This document shows positions 37,099 through 49,281 of a stretch of DNA of 64,000 nt, piece after piece. Numbering within the stretch: the first letter of the stretch is position 1; the number at the start of each line of letters is the position of its first letter. The notes under the pieces are model-generated. The model made no database searches. It worked only from the letters and a program-made list of their open reading frames with translations, and was not told the DNA's origin. The stretch is from NCBI RefSeq assembly GCF_022201045.2, contig NC_068562.1:9096001-9160000 (forward strand), written 5' to 3'. The stretch comes from Citrus sinensis. Its lineage: Eukaryota; Streptophyta; Magnoliopsida; Sapindales; Rutaceae. A program made the translations under genes and the position numbers.

Positions 37099-38501
37099 CC
37101 CGAAATGATTAAAATTTCCCTTCAAGTTTACAAAGTAATCAGCAGCCAACTGCAACAACCATCAGATCAAACCATTTAACGAATATCCTTACATTTTTAA
37201 ATTCAACATTGTACTCAATCATATAACTAAAGCTCAAAAAAAAAAAAAAGGAAGAAGTTGCATTGACAGATTAGAGTACAAAGCCAACTGACTAAAGAAA
37301 TTGTCTTATTTATTTCATATTATTTTATTTCAAGATCGGAAGTCTTGAATGAAAATTTTGAGCCAGAAGGATCTAAATACTCAAATTAAAAAAAGAAAAA
37401 GAAAAATCAAAGCTCACGTGTACCTGCATCAATAGAGAAATGGAAAACACACTAGATATTAAGCACAAAAGCAATAATGTTTAGCTCTAATCAAGATTTA
37501 TAAATTAAAAAAAAAAAAAAAGAGAGAATTGACGCGACCAATAAACATTTCTTTTTATAACTGTAAACAAGAACTGAGCTTCTTCACGGCACCGACTCAG
37601 AGGATCAGCAACAAACACAGAATCATTTGATTCATCAAATTACGTATAAAAGCTCTTAAGATTATTATATCAAAATCCAACCACAATGTAGATTTTCACC
37701 AACACGTCAGCGTTTTTGCAGGATCAGCCGCAAACAGAGACTCTCAACATTTTGTCTCAAAACACACAAAAACGAAACTGAAGCTTCAAAAACGACACTG
37801 CTCGGCAGGATCAGGAAACAAACAAAGAGGCTCACCATTTTGTAAGCGTCAAAAAATAAAACAATGAAAATTGAAAATTCATGCATTCGTCTCTAAGCAT
37901 TCGTTTTTTTTAAAAAAAAATCAGATTTCATACGTGAACAATAATAACTATGAATGATGTTAAATAAATAAGTAGAGAATGATGAGTGAAATTCAGTACT
38001 TGTTTTTCAGGTGAGTGGAAATGCGAAACGAAGAGAATGGACTCTGAACAAGAAAGGCGAGCGACAGAAGAGAGGAGGCTATAATGCGCCGATGGTGTAA
38101 AGTGTCCGATGAAATATGGTGTCAGTCTCAGGCTTTTAAACTGAAGAAAAGGAAATCAAAGCGAGGATTTCGGAACCGTTATTATTATTATTATTTTTGT
38201 CTTAAACTTTTTTTATTATTTAAAGAAAATGTAAAGACGGGGGAGTGAGGTTGTGGTTGACGCTATCGTGCGCGCCAGGCGTTCACTCGTTTTTCAATTA
38301 CTGGTTTTTTAGAAAGGAAGCAAAGGTCTGGAGCTAGGAGACGAACACCTGGAGCTTGTTAGGAGCAAGATCTCGTCGTTTGTGGGATATGGGATGTTTA
38401 TTGTCTGTCCAGTTGTCTATGGACACGTGGATATGGTGCAGTGCAAAAACTTATCCGATGTGTTAATTAGCGAATATTGGGATCTGTTGAAAAGAGCTAG
38501 T
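37099..38501. other. 5' leader and promoter region of the glucose transporter
   Basis: A probable non-coding first exon lies near 38000-38110. Upstream DNA to 38501 contains the presumed promoter, and the LTR retrotransposon begins at its far edge. A 5' UTR exon portion adjoins the start codon (to about 37150). Confidence 0.5.
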
Positions 38502-38937
38502 TGTTACGGTCCGCCCAATTCGCTAGCCCAATTGCCCATAATTTCGGGCTAGAGAGCCAACACAAGGCCAAGAGTGCTAGCTTGGCCCAATTCCAGAACA
38601 TTCTAGGCAACTCTAGCACATGAGCTTGTAAATACTCTAGAATTCTCCATAGAATTCCAGCACATGTAAATATCTAGAATTCTAGGAACATGGTAGAATT
38701 CTCTAGAATCTCTAGAGCTTGGCAAGCCTCCCCTATAAATATGGGATGGCATTAGGCATTTGTATCCAACAAACACTACAACAAGCATTGTAATCTCTCT
38801 TTGTGCAATACAAGTTTCTTCTTTGGCTCAATTGCTCTCTTCTCTATTCCGAGAAGCTCTAGGCTTACTTAGCAACATTCGGCAAAGTTGTCTAAGTGCC
38901 GCACGGGTTAGCTGCGCAACATACTCATCCCGTGACA
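38502..38937 (+). repeat. 5' LTR
   Basis: 436 bp, TG...CA ends. Contains a TATA-like CTATAAATAT (38732-38741) and, upstream of it, TTCCAGAACATTC (38591-38603), a perfect three-unit heat-shock element match, plus several TAGAATTC-like repeats. It appears identical to the 3' LTR by eye. Confidence 0.95.
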
Positions 38938-38939
38938 AG

Positions 38940-38951
38940 TGGTATCAGAGC
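38940..38951 (+). other. Primer-binding site
   Basis: TGGTATCAGAGC, two bases after the 5' LTR, is complementary to the 3' end of initiator methionine tRNA, the usual primer of plant LTR elements. Confidence 0.9.
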
Positions 38952-38987
38952 TAAGGTTTGCACACACGCAAGTTAGCTCACGAAGCA

Positions 38988-41120
38988 ATGGCCAACCCTT
39001 CGAACGTAGCACAAGAGGGTGTTGTTGGTGTGGATGTTCCACCGGAACCAAGCCGCGGCCGAGAGGGAGAACGCGCCCAAGGCAAGACTCGCGGCAAGTC
39101 CAAGGCCCCATCCGTGGATGCGTTGGAGCCTCGTGTAACCACTCTCGAAATCGCATTGTCCGCCGCTCAAGATAGCCTCGAGGGATTGGAGGAACGAGTG
39201 GACGGTCTCGAGGGGGAATACGCCGAGTTCACGGTGGCAACCAAAGCTCTCATCCAAGAGCAAGTGAACACTCTCCGAGGTGAGTTTCGTTCTTTTCATG
39301 ATGAGTTGCTAAAACTTCGTAGTTTTGTTCAGGACGAACTACGCGCTGTCCGTGCGGAAGTGGGTGAAGTCCGCTCGGATTGGGCATGGCACAAGCGCAC
39401 ACTCTCCTCAAGTCCAGCTTCCGCAAACTCGAGTGATGCGCGCCGCATTGACGTGCCAAAGCCTGACACTTACGATGGCACACGCAATGCCACAGTCGTG
39501 GATAATTTCCTCTTTGGGCTCGATCAATACTTCGATGCCATGGGTGTCCGAGATGAGGCATCGAAAGTGGGCACTGCACCCACCTATCTTCGAGGCGCTG
39601 CACAACTATGGTGGCGTCGCAAGCATGGCGAGATGGGCAAGGGCATTTGCACCATCGACACTTGGGCTGACTTCAAGCAAGAACTCCGAAAGCAGTTCGC
39701 CCCAAGCAATGCGGAGAAGAAAGCGCGAGCGCGCTTACGTCGCCTCAAGCAATCGGGTAGCATTCGGGACTACATCAACGAGTTTACTACCCTTATGTTG
39801 GAGATAAGCGACATGTCCGACAAAGATTCACTCTTCTACTTCCAAGATGGCCTCAAGGATTGGGCCAAGACCGAGCTTGATAGGCGTGGTGTTCAAACAC
39901 TTGACGACGCCATCGCCATTGCGGAGTCGCTCACCGAATACTCCGCCCAGCTCAAGGACAAGAGGTCTAGCTATGACCAAGGTGGGGGAGAGAGCCATGA
40001 GGACAACAACCGCAATTGCAAGGAATGGAGCAAGAAAAAGCCTCCAAGCGGCAAGGACGGGCAAAGTAAGTCCGAGAAGCCACCCAAGCCTCGAAGCCCA
40101 TGCTTCATTTGCAATGGCCCTCATTGGGTACGCGACTGCCCGGAGAAAAAGTCGTTGAATGCCCTCGTAACACAACTCAAGGGCCAATGCACACCAACTA
40201 CGGAAGAACCCCAACACAACTTGGGTTCGTTCCAACGCCTTAGCACACTCGTGAGCCAACCGCCAGAACCCACAAGGAAAGGGCTCATGTTCGTAAGTGT
40301 GCTCATCAATGGCCGAACCGTTCGTGCGCTCCTTGACACCGGAGCAACGCACAACTTCATCTCCGAAGAAGAGGCTAAATGTCTAGGCCTCAAGGTAACG
40401 CAGCACGGAGGCACCATCAAGGCTGTAAACTCACCCGCCAAGCCATTTGCGGGAACCACACGAGGCGTACACGTTACGCTTGGGACATGGAATGGGAAGC
40501 TCGACTTCTCGATTGTGCCGATGGATGACTTCGCAATGATCCTTGGCATGGAATTCTTCGACAAGGTACATGCCTTCCCACTTCCAGCAACAAACTCCCT
40601 TAGCATCTTCGATGGGAATAAGGCATGCGTGGTACCGGTCGAGCGCGCACAACCCACAAAAAAGGCGCTCTCAGTCATGCAGTGCAGACGAGGATTCAAG
40701 AAGAATCCAGACCACTTGGTCTCCATCCGGCAACACCACAAGGGAGAGGATTCCGAAAGCCCTCCAAGCCAAGTCCCACAACAAGTACGAGCCGTCCATG
40801 ACAAAGGCAAGGACGCTATGCCTCCGAAGCTCCCACCGAGACGAGTGGCTGAGCAACGCACAAAGCCATCCGAGCATAAGGGGTTGCGGAAACACAAGAG
40901 GGGACGCCGCAACACCAACCGAAAGAAGGAAACAACCACAAGCGGAGCAAGTGGCGGAACCTCCCCAAGAGTGAAGCACACGAAGACTAACGACAAATCA
41001 CGGAACAAGTCCCCCAAGGAGCAAGGACGAGATCGCGACGAGGACGCCGCGAGCTTAGGTGGGGGAGGATGTTACGGTCCGCCCAATTCGCTAGCCCAAT
41101 TGCCCATAATTTCGGGCTAG
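38988..41120 (+). CDS. Gag-protease polyprotein of the LTR element
   Basis: 710 aa from the ATG at 38988; codons further upstream in frame lack an ATG. Residues about 45-140 look coiled-coil (heptad-like LEERVDGLEGE). Next comes a retrotransposon gag capsid-like domain containing AAQLWWRRKHGE and FTTLMLEISDMSDKDSLFYF. A zinc knuckle CFICNGPHWVRDC follows (C372, C375, H379, C384; CX2CX3HX4C, one residue shorter than the classical spacing). A retropepsin-like domain has the active-site motif LLDTGATHNF (D450) and ILGMEFF. A basic tail rich in Lys, Arg and Ser ends the protein. The frame runs through the polypurine tract and stops inside the 3' LTR. No polymerase or integrase is encoded. Confidence 0.93.
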   Translation: MANPSNVAQEGVVGVDVPPEPSRGREGERAQGKTRGKSKAPSVDALEPRVTTLEIALSAAQDSLEGLEERVDGLEGEYAEFTVATKALIQEQVNTLRGEFRSFHDELLKLRSFVQDELRAVRAEVGEVRSDWAWHKRTLSSSPASANSSDARRIDVPKPDTYDGTRNATVVDNFLFGLDQYFDAMGVRDEASKVGTAPTYLRGAAQLWWRRKHGEMGKGICTIDTWADFKQELRKQFAPSNAEKKARARLRRLKQSGSIRDYINEFTTLMLEISDMSDKDSLFYFQDGLKDWAKTELDRRGVQTLDDAIAIAESLTEYSAQLKDKRSSYDQGGGESHEDNNRNCKEWSKKKPPSGKDGQSKSEKPPKPRSPCFICNGPHWVRDCPEKKSLNALVTQLKGQCTPTTEEPQHNLGSFQRLSTLVSQPPEPTRKGLMFVSVLINGRTVRALLDTGATHNFISEEEAKCLGLKVTQHGGTIKAVNSPAKPFAGTTRGVHVTLGTWNGKLDFSIVPMDDFAMILGMEFFDKVHAFPLPATNSLSIFDGNKACVVPVERAQPTKKALSVMQCRRGFKKNPDHLVSIRQHHKGEDSESPPSQVPQQVRAVHDKGKDAMPPKLPPRRVAEQRTKPSEHKGLRKHKRGRRNTNRKKETTTSGASGGTSPRVKHTKTNDKSRNKSPKEQGRDRDEDAASLGGGGCYGPPNSLAQLPIISG
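41059..41069 (+). other. Polypurine tract
   Basis: GTGGGGGAGGA abuts the 3' LTR and would prime plus-strand synthesis. Here it is also read as the codons for Gly-rich residues of the polyprotein. Confidence 0.85.
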
Positions 41121-41505
41121 AGAGCCAACACAAGGCCAAGAGTGCTAGCTTGGCCCAATTCCAGAACATTCTAGGCAACTCTAGCACATGAGCTTGTAAA
41201 TACTCTAGAATTCTCCATAGAATTCCAGCACATGTAAATATCTAGAATTCTAGGAACATGGTAGAATTCTCTAGAATCTCTAGAGCTTGGCAAGCCTCCC
41301 CTATAAATATGGGATGGCATTAGGCATTTGTATCCAACAAACACTACAACAAGCATTGTAATCTCTCTTTGTGCAATACAAGTTTCTTCTTTGGCTCAAT
41401 TGCTCTCTTCTCTATTCCGAGAAGCTCTAGGCTTACTTAGCAACATTCGGCAAAGTTGTCTAAGTGCCGCACGGGTTAGCTGCGCAACATACTCATCCCG
41501 TGACA
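41070..41505 (+). repeat. 3' LTR
   Basis: 436 bp and, read by eye, the same sequence as 38502-38937, which implies a very recent insertion. The heat-shock-element match recurs at 41159-41171. Confidence 0.95.
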
Positions 41506-42397
41506 TAGTGCTGTTCATCTAGTTGGTTTTTTTTTTTAAAAAAAAATTCCTAAATTATTTTCTATTCTTTCGCACCCACTCTTTTAGTTCTCTTTTTTTC
41601 TTTTTCTTTTTTTTTCCTCCATCTTCTGGTTGCATTGTAACGTTACTTGAAAATTTGACAATATTTGAATGTATTATTAGCTAATAGCATAGTATTTAGA
41701 GGAATGTGGAAAATCGACCGACAATTAATGCTTCGACCTCGGAGAGTCCAAGTTCATATGTTAATAAAACATTGATTGAATGACACACGTTTAGTCAAAT
41801 TTAGGAGAAGCTCGTGATTTGACCTAATTTGATTAGCAAGGTCTTTGCCTTGCATCACTAACGCACGACACGTCACCTACCAAAGAATTTGCAGGATCAC
41901 TGTGAGGAAATTTGTTGTTCCATGAAAATTAAACTTACTTGATTAAGTAGTGATTAAAAGAGACGATAAGCAAGCAACATCTATTTCAAACAGCATTCAA
42001 TTAAAGCTATCATCTATTTTTTCACGTTTATCATCATATGTTTTGCTTGTCATCAAACAGGTCCACATTCAATAGAACAAAGACTAAAAAAAGAATTCGT
42101 CTGTAAAAGCACAAGAATAATTATCAAGCTATAGAAACATAGAAAGGGTTGTCACAATAACATTTTTGCTGTACAAACAAATTCCTCTCAAATACAATAC
42201 AGATGTAGGTTTTGACAGGGAATTGCTCTCTGATGCCAAAACACTTTTGCACCAAACAGACATCAAATGATTGTGTTGAGGGAAAATTTTTGAACCACCC
42301 ACCAATCATGTTTTACTGAGCGAACCGTGAACTATACTGTATGCCTTAAATCAAATATCTAACTGAAAAAAAAATACCACAAATCTGATTAGACTTG
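41506..42397. other. 3' flank of the golgin gene
   Basis: AT-rich spacer between the LTR element and the golgin stop codon; the right part is probably 3' UTR. No other gene was recognised. Confidence 0.5.
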
Positions 42398-45300
42398 TCA
42401 GGTGTTACCCATCGATGAACCCATTACTTGGATCTGTCAACAAACGCAGGAAGGTATCACAATAGATGAAATAGGCATGAAGCCATTACATATGGAGTAT
42501 TATCATTCATGAATTGAAAGTTGGCAAAATTACCTTATTCACAAGCAAGTTCACTTGCTCTCTGTACATTTCCTTCAAGTCCATAATATCAGCACGGAGT
42601 TCCTCCAGCTAAACATAAGCAAATCATATTAGATGTCAGGATAATGGATGCAACAAGACTTCTATACTATGTCCTCTATCAATCAAGAAATACCGTAACC
42701 CTTCAAACTGCAAAAATGTATTTACCTCCTCATCACGTTCTCCCATTAGCTCCAATGCAGCTGAGTGCCTCCTTCTTAATGCATCTAGCTCTGCCTGTAT
42801 GCCAGGTAGAATGGCAGCTTCTGCTCGCAACTTTTCACACTGACAAACAAAAAACATTTCAAACTCACCGCTTTCTGAACATAAAAATGTGAATGCTAAT
42901 ATATAGCAACTCTATTGAGATCCTTAAAATGAAAACAACTTGAACATGCACCTGTGCTGTCATTTTGACTAACTCCTCGGCAAGAGAGTCCCGGATAGAC
43001 TCCATTGATGCCTGATGTGAAGTATAAACAATGGTCAATTAAAGCTTTATAAAAATAAAAGAAATGCACATTGTATAGCATTTATACCCTACTAATGTCA
43101 CAAGAGGGCACTGCTCTGTGGAACTATAATGTCAAATTCCAAATGCCATGCAGACATTACCAAATAATATTTAAATGGGTGTTCAAAATGCAAGCTATAC
43201 CAATCGAGACATATATGAAGCCAGCTCCCCCTCTTTCTGACGGAGAATGGATTCAAAAGCACTAGGTGTCATGCTCTTCACATAGTATGGGCTCATAGTT
43301 GGCTCTACGGTATTTTTTCTATCAGATAAACTGTCAGATGAGTCCAATGATGCTTGCAGAAAATGACTTTCCTCCATGCTGCCAAGGCTGCTAGCACTTG
43401 AGAGCTTCCGAGATAGGCTACCTGTACAAAGAACAAAATGAATAGGAGGTACAAAATATTTACCAAGTACTTCATAAAAGCAAAGCATCATACCATTCTC
43501 AAAAGCTGAGGTGTGCCTTGCTATAGGAGTCTTTTCAGATACAGCAGCAGATTCAGCAGAAGCTCTCCTTTCCAAATCTACCCGAGCAGTCTTCTCCCTT
43601 TCTATTTCCTGGCAAGGATCAAGAACTTTAGTGGACTTGTATAACATTAACATGAAGTGAATGATTTCAAGACGATGAAGCTTTTCTACTCAAATCAGCA
43701 CTACCCGTGCAGCTTTGAAATGTTTCAAATATGAATTAAAGTCATCATTTAGGTGTCTTTCTCACTGTGAGAATTAAATATCATTCGCCAGAAGAAAATT
43801 CAATGGTTAAAGAAACAGCAGCCAAATCTATAAAGACATATTCCAACAGAACCGTTGATGTTTACCGAATGCTTACATCAGATGCATTTAGTAAAGCATA
43901 TTGCTTCAAGAAAACCTAGACCAAAACCTAAAAGCCAAAATATTATGAATCTTAGCAAAGATTGATGGAGAAAGGAAACTGAAGAAAAGAAGGAGAAGTT
44001 CCACTTAAAAACACACACACATAACATAAATAACAAAAGCATCACCTGCTGAAGAAGTTCCCTGTGCATAAGTGCTTCTTGTAACTCTTGCTTATGTTTC
44101 CGCCTCAGTTCCTTGATTTCTTCTTCAAGCTGGTTTGCACGCCCTTCTTGAGTGTCAGCTTCCTCCTTTGCTGCAAGGTACTCTTGCCTATTCTCAGCAG
44201 CTCTTTGTCTCTCCTTTTCAAGGGACTTGGTTAGCTGTGTCTGTTCTGCTCGCAGGCATGAAATCTGGAGTACATTATTGGCATAAGCTAACATTCATAA
44301 AATGTGCTCCATTACCAACATAAACAATCCATGGAAAGCAAAAGAAACCTGTGCTTCAAGAACATTAATCCTAGATAAAGTTTGTGACAAGCGCTCATTG
44401 ACAGAACGTTCTCTTTCTTCAGATGCTGCAGCTTTGGCCTCGGCTTCCTGGGAATTTAATTTCAATAATTAGAAACCAGAGATGTGTAAAAGCCTCATTT
44501 ACTATATTCTGCACAGGAATAATGTCAGAGACACCTGGAGTCGCAAGTTCAGAGACCTCTCCACAGCAGCCCAAGCTTCTGCCCTCCGGGCAGTTGTTTC
44601 CTGTAACCAATTGAGCAAAGAGACAATACAGAAAACTCACATGTAAACCAAATGATCATCATTTGAGGGGCAGGGAGATTTTCATAATGCATGAGGAATC
44701 AATTCACCTGTATGGCTTCAATCTGTCTTAACAGAGGCCTTGTCGATTCAGGTACTTGAGTAACCAACTCCTCACACCGGCGCTCACTTGCCTACACAAA
44801 AATGCAGCAAAAAATAAATTGTAAGCATACAGAAAACACTGAATAAATAACAATAAGAATGTCACAAGAAATCCAATGCACCTGATAACGTCTTTGAAGA
44901 TCTTCAATGTCTCTACGAAGCATGTCTTCCCTAAAAACTGCCTGCAGAATCAGAAGGCAACAACATGTAAACTCAAAACATCATCTTGAAGGTTAGCCAG
45001 ATTCAAACCCACAATTTCAATGAACAGAGCAAAAACCTGCTGCTCCGTTCTACTTAGAGTTTGCCTTAATTCTTCAAGTGCTTGAACTAGCATAGTTTCA
45101 CGTTCCCCAGCCTCTCTAAGACGACTCTCTAGTTCAGCTCTTGCTTCATTGTTGGCACGTGCCTCAGCTAATTCTTCAGCCTCCTTGGCTGCAGCCAAAG
45201 CATTTGTGTAGTAGTCTTTTTGCTCTCCAAGTTCGACTTGGTGTTTTTCAATCGTTTCTTGGAGCAACTTCTCCGTAGCTGTTTTGTCCCTCTTGATGCT

Positions 45301-48300
45301 CTCCACTTTATTCTCTTCAACCTAGGAGGACAAAGATAATCCAAATCTTCAACAAAATATTGTGGTTCATCAAAACAAAATTCAGAAGTGTTATTTAGTC
45401 AACAAAAGACGCCTACAAAGTTCATTTATGCAGTAATAAAAAAAGTCCCTTCGCCCCAATACTTCAGAAATCTCATTTCCTCCCAAGTGCGACAGAATTA
45501 ATTTTTAAACTAATTACAATTAATCTGACTTTAAAAAATTAGGTTACATAAAAACTAATTCCCAAGTACAAATAGACTGAGTTTAATTAAACCCAAAAAC
45601 ATCACAAGACATCAAAAACTGTGGAGATCAGAAGTAAACTAGATTTTGCCGTTATATGCCAAAACATCGATATTATCTTTATTTATATGAAGACCCAAAA
45701 AAAAATAGCAGCTCAGTCTAATGTACCGGCTAACTCTACAATTAAAAAGAATGCTTTGAGAATCCAATTACCTGAAGTTTGGTAACCAAACCTTTCTTCT
45801 CCTCTTCAAGCTCTCTAATCTAGTTCTCATGAAAAGGGGAATAAAAGAAAAAAAAAAGTCTATTGATTAGAAAGAGCAGCTAAGATAAAGTCCTTGGAAA
45901 ACCAAACAATCTGTAAAACTGCAAGTGTACCTGAGCCCGTAATTTCCGGATTTGAGCTTCTTGAGCAGCCTGCTTTTTTGAAAGCTCTTCACCTGCAATG
46001 ACAGATAAATGTTAAAAAAGGGCCCAATCACATTAATATAGGCTGATGTCAATCAAATATGTAAAATCCAAATACAGTGCATCTACCAGGCAGAAAAAGC
46101 TAAAGATAGGGAAAGGAATGGTTGAATCACTTTCCGTAGTTTTAAAAATTCTGATTTTTCACAATTTACCCAAAAAAAAGGAAAAAAGTGAAGTTTTTCT
46201 CCAAATTCCCATGATTAAAATGGCCACCCTTTTCTTTTGAATTTGAATTCAACGTTATATTTCAAAACTCAAAGATTTTCAGTTTCTAGGCTTATCCATT
46301 TCCCTTAACTTGACTCATTGGTGTTGAAATGACACTTTACTCATTGGTGTTAAAATGACATCATAATAACAACCAAGGGAATTTTTATCATTGTTTGGAA
46401 TATTGGCGTAAAAATGAAAATTAGTACACAGCACAAGAGCAGATTCAAGATAAAGCAATAAAATTTTCTCAAACAAGAAGCAGACTGTAGAGAACAAAGC
46501 ATCAAATATGTATGTAGAGTTTACAAAGCTCCACCTTCAGCCATAACTTGATTAATTATTTCATCCTTTTCCTTTAAAAGAGCAGCTGCGTCACTTTTTT
46601 TGTTCTGCTCTCTACGAAGTGTATCCCTTTCCTTTGTTAGAGCATATACCTGCAATCATTCCAGCCGGAAGGCAACTAGAAATTAACTGTTGCAATGACT
46701 TAAACCAGAAAATGAGTTAAGAAGAAAACAATATATTATCTCGCCAGTAAAGGCTATCTACTGACAAAAAATCACATTCTTTTAGATAATTTTAAATGTA
46801 TTAACATTATCTATGTCTCAACTAACATTATCAACTACATTAATCATCATTTTTCTGCTCATTTTAAATATATCAAAACTATGCTGGAAATTGCACACTA
46901 ACTAATGCAGCAGTCAAACCTTTGACATACTAAAGACAGAATCATGGGATGAAAACAGAAAGATAAGCATGACATGCTATCAGAGGGGCATATGAATATG
47001 ATTCTTCTTCCAATAAGATTCAGACTGTTAGTTTAAAACTGTAACTGAAAAGGAAAATGAAGAGAATTTAATCCAACAACTCACAAGTTAGGACTCCCAT
47101 CTGAAAACAGTCTACTGGCGTTAAGTGATGTTCCTAACCTATCACAGACATGGAATCAATGTAGAGATGGGCATGGAACCCCCCCCCCCCCCCCCCGAAA
47201 ACAGGAAAAAAAAGGGTTTGGAACAAAAAGCATACCTTTCTTTCAAGAGTTGCAACCCTTTGATGGTATTCCTCCCGCAAAGTTTCAAGCTCTGCATCAT
47301 TGGTTTTTCTCTGATCCAAAACTTCAAGCTATTAAAATATATGCTTTTTCTTTTTCTAAAGGCAATGATTAGGAGAGAAAGGAGGTAGAGATACAATTCA
47401 TTTTGTCTTACTTATACATCTTCAGAGCACTCATGAAGGAAAAATCAATACTACTTTGTTGGCAAAAGTAAAACGCAATAATACAGATATGACCTTCATA
47501 CCTACTCAGAGCAAAATGAAATCAGCAATAACCTCACATACCTTCAAATCTTCAATCACAGCTTTTAGGTGCTCATTTTCATTCATCATTTTAGCAATCT
47601 CATCTGCTTTTGCCTAAGAGGAACGTCAAAATAATTGAATCACATGAACTGCTGAAATTAAATGAAAAAGGGACGAATATTGCAATATAAATTGCTTAAC
47701 AAGACATCAGTAAGTTATCATGTTTCTACTTTCAAAGTAAGGACGAGCAGGATCCAACATGCAAGTCACTTTTCCCAAATAACAAAATTATGAACATTAA
47801 GTACCTGTGCTTGCCTTGCAGCACCTTGCAGTGCAGTTTCCATCATTTTCATTTCCCTCTTCAGTTTCTCCAGTTCACACACAGAATCTGCTGAGACAGA
47901 CACATTTGCTTCTGAGCTCAAGCGCTGTTCTTCACTGACAATCCCACTATCATTGGCTTGCTGTTCCACTTCAACTGCTTTATCTTTTTCACCATGTTCA
48001 GGAGAAACTGGTGCAGAAACTATCTCTGAAGCTGCCGTTGGAGAAGACACACTTGGTGACAATAATTCACGAACTCTCTCAGTCTCCTCAGCACTGACAG
48101 ATTGGGAATCAGAGGATTCAGCCCCAACTTCAGCTTGGATGGTAGTAGATACCTCAGCTTGAAATGGAGAACCAGTCTCTATCATCTCTTCTGCTTGACT
48201 CTTCTCTTCATAGTTACTTTCTTCTTTCTTCCCTTCATCCTTGCTTTGACATGCATTAGCAACATTATCCGATTCATCACGTAAACTGCTACTAATCTCA

Positions 48301-49281
48301 ATTTGGTCTGCTTCAAAAGGTCCTGACTTGGCTTCCCCTGACTCAGTTTCTTCAGAAGTTCCCAGGTCCGAGGTCACTTTCTGTTGCTGATTGTCAACAG
48401 GTTCTGAAGAATCAATGTTTTGAATAGCAGACTCAGAAGGATCATTAGGCACTATGTTTGATTCAGAGTCAACTTTACCATGCTCTGACACCACAAAATC
48501 TAAGTTCTCAGCAGTATCTGGGTGCTCATCATCTTTCTCTGTCTTTGGTGATGCCTTTTGTTTGTCAGCATAGACTTCCCCAGTGGCAGAATGCACTGAT
48601 CTTTCAGTTTCAACTCCAACTTTTTCTTCAGGTTTGGATTGTTGCTGTGGAGTTTGAGGCTTCCCTGATGATTCAGTGGGACTACTTCCTTCACTTTTAT
48701 GGCCCATAAAGGACATAACAGGCCATAATCCTGAATGTAGCAGAGACATTAATACACAATGTGTCTAAAATTTGGATTCTGAACTATCACAAAAGAATAA
48801 AAGACATGCTTTTGACTCTTGAAGGCTTTAAACTGATCCAATATCAGAAAGAACAAATATAATATAATGAAAAACAAAGAAACTCTCCAGCATGTCCATC
48901 ATAAATTCTATACTTAAATAAGCTTGACCAAGAACATTGTTGAACTCATTTTTTATCCACATTAACAAAATGGCACAAATTAACCCTCATGAAGTTTACA
49001 CCCAAATTTGAAGGCTGATCCTAACAGAAAATTCCAAGCAAACAAAAGTAAATCAAAAATCAAATTAATAGTGCAACAACAAAAAATACGAACAACAAAA
49101 TTAAACTACCTTCATTGCTGCTGCTGGTCTCAGGCTTTGCAGACTTCTCAGCCTTCTCATCAAACCCAAGGGCAGTATCAAAATTCTTTTCGATATTCTT
49201 CACACTCTCGCTGAACTTGTTCACCGCCCCAGCAAGATCTGGGAAATTCCCCAAGGACACTTTCCCACTAAACCACGCCAT
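42398..49281 (-). CDS. GC5: Golgin candidate 5 (TMF-like Golgi coiled-coil protein), 19 exons
   Basis: A long coiled-coil tether of the Golgi. Exons in coding order: 49281-49110, 48730-47805, 47613-47542, 47328-47236, 46649-46535, 45992-45931, 45819-45772, 45321-45037, 44941-44882, 44791-44708, 44600-44535, 44447-44349, 44264-44046, 43608-43494, 43421-43201, 43011-42952, 42839-42726, 42608-42534, 42433-42398. They join to 973 aa. The start MAWFSGKVSLGNFPDLAGAV is the conserved N-terminus. An acidic, Ser/Glu-rich low-complexity region (about 60-330) precedes nearly continuous coiled coil, e.g. LREEYHQRVATLERK and ESIKRDKTATEKLLQE. The C-terminal TMF/TATA-binding-like segment carries ASMESIRDSLAEELVKMTAQ and ELMGERDEELEELRADI. 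It matches Arabidopsis GC5 (At1g79830), the plant TMF homologue that by family knowledge interacts with RAB-H GTPases. Confidence 0.96.
47178..47197. repeat. Poly-C tract in a golgin intron
   Basis: A run of about 18 C bases in the intron just 3' of the exon at 47236-47328. Length may be unreliable. Confidence 0.8.

Larger units (their letters stand above)
38502..41505 (+). mobile_element. Complete non-autonomous LTR retrotransposon (TR-GAG type)
   Basis: A 3.0-kb element bounded by two 436-bp LTRs that begin TGTTACGG and end GTGACA. A primer-binding site TGGTATCAGAGC lies just inside the left LTR and a polypurine tract GTGGGGGAGGA just before the right one. The flanks share TAGT, a 4-bp target duplication. 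The interior carries one long frame with gag and a retropepsin-like region, but no reverse transcriptase, RNase H or integrase. Its higher GC content stands out from the AT-rich surroundings. It probably depends on enzymes of an autonomous Ty3/gypsy relative. It lies between the transporter promoter and the 3' end of the golgin gene. Confidence 0.95.

Noticed and set aside
40121..41017. A 298-codon minus-strand frame
   Set aside because: Antisense of the GC-rich gag-protease frame, with no protein-family character.
38603..41356. Two identical 61-codon minus-strand frames (38603-38788 and 41171-41356)
   Set aside because: They are antisense frames inside the two LTR copies; their identity only reflects LTR identity.
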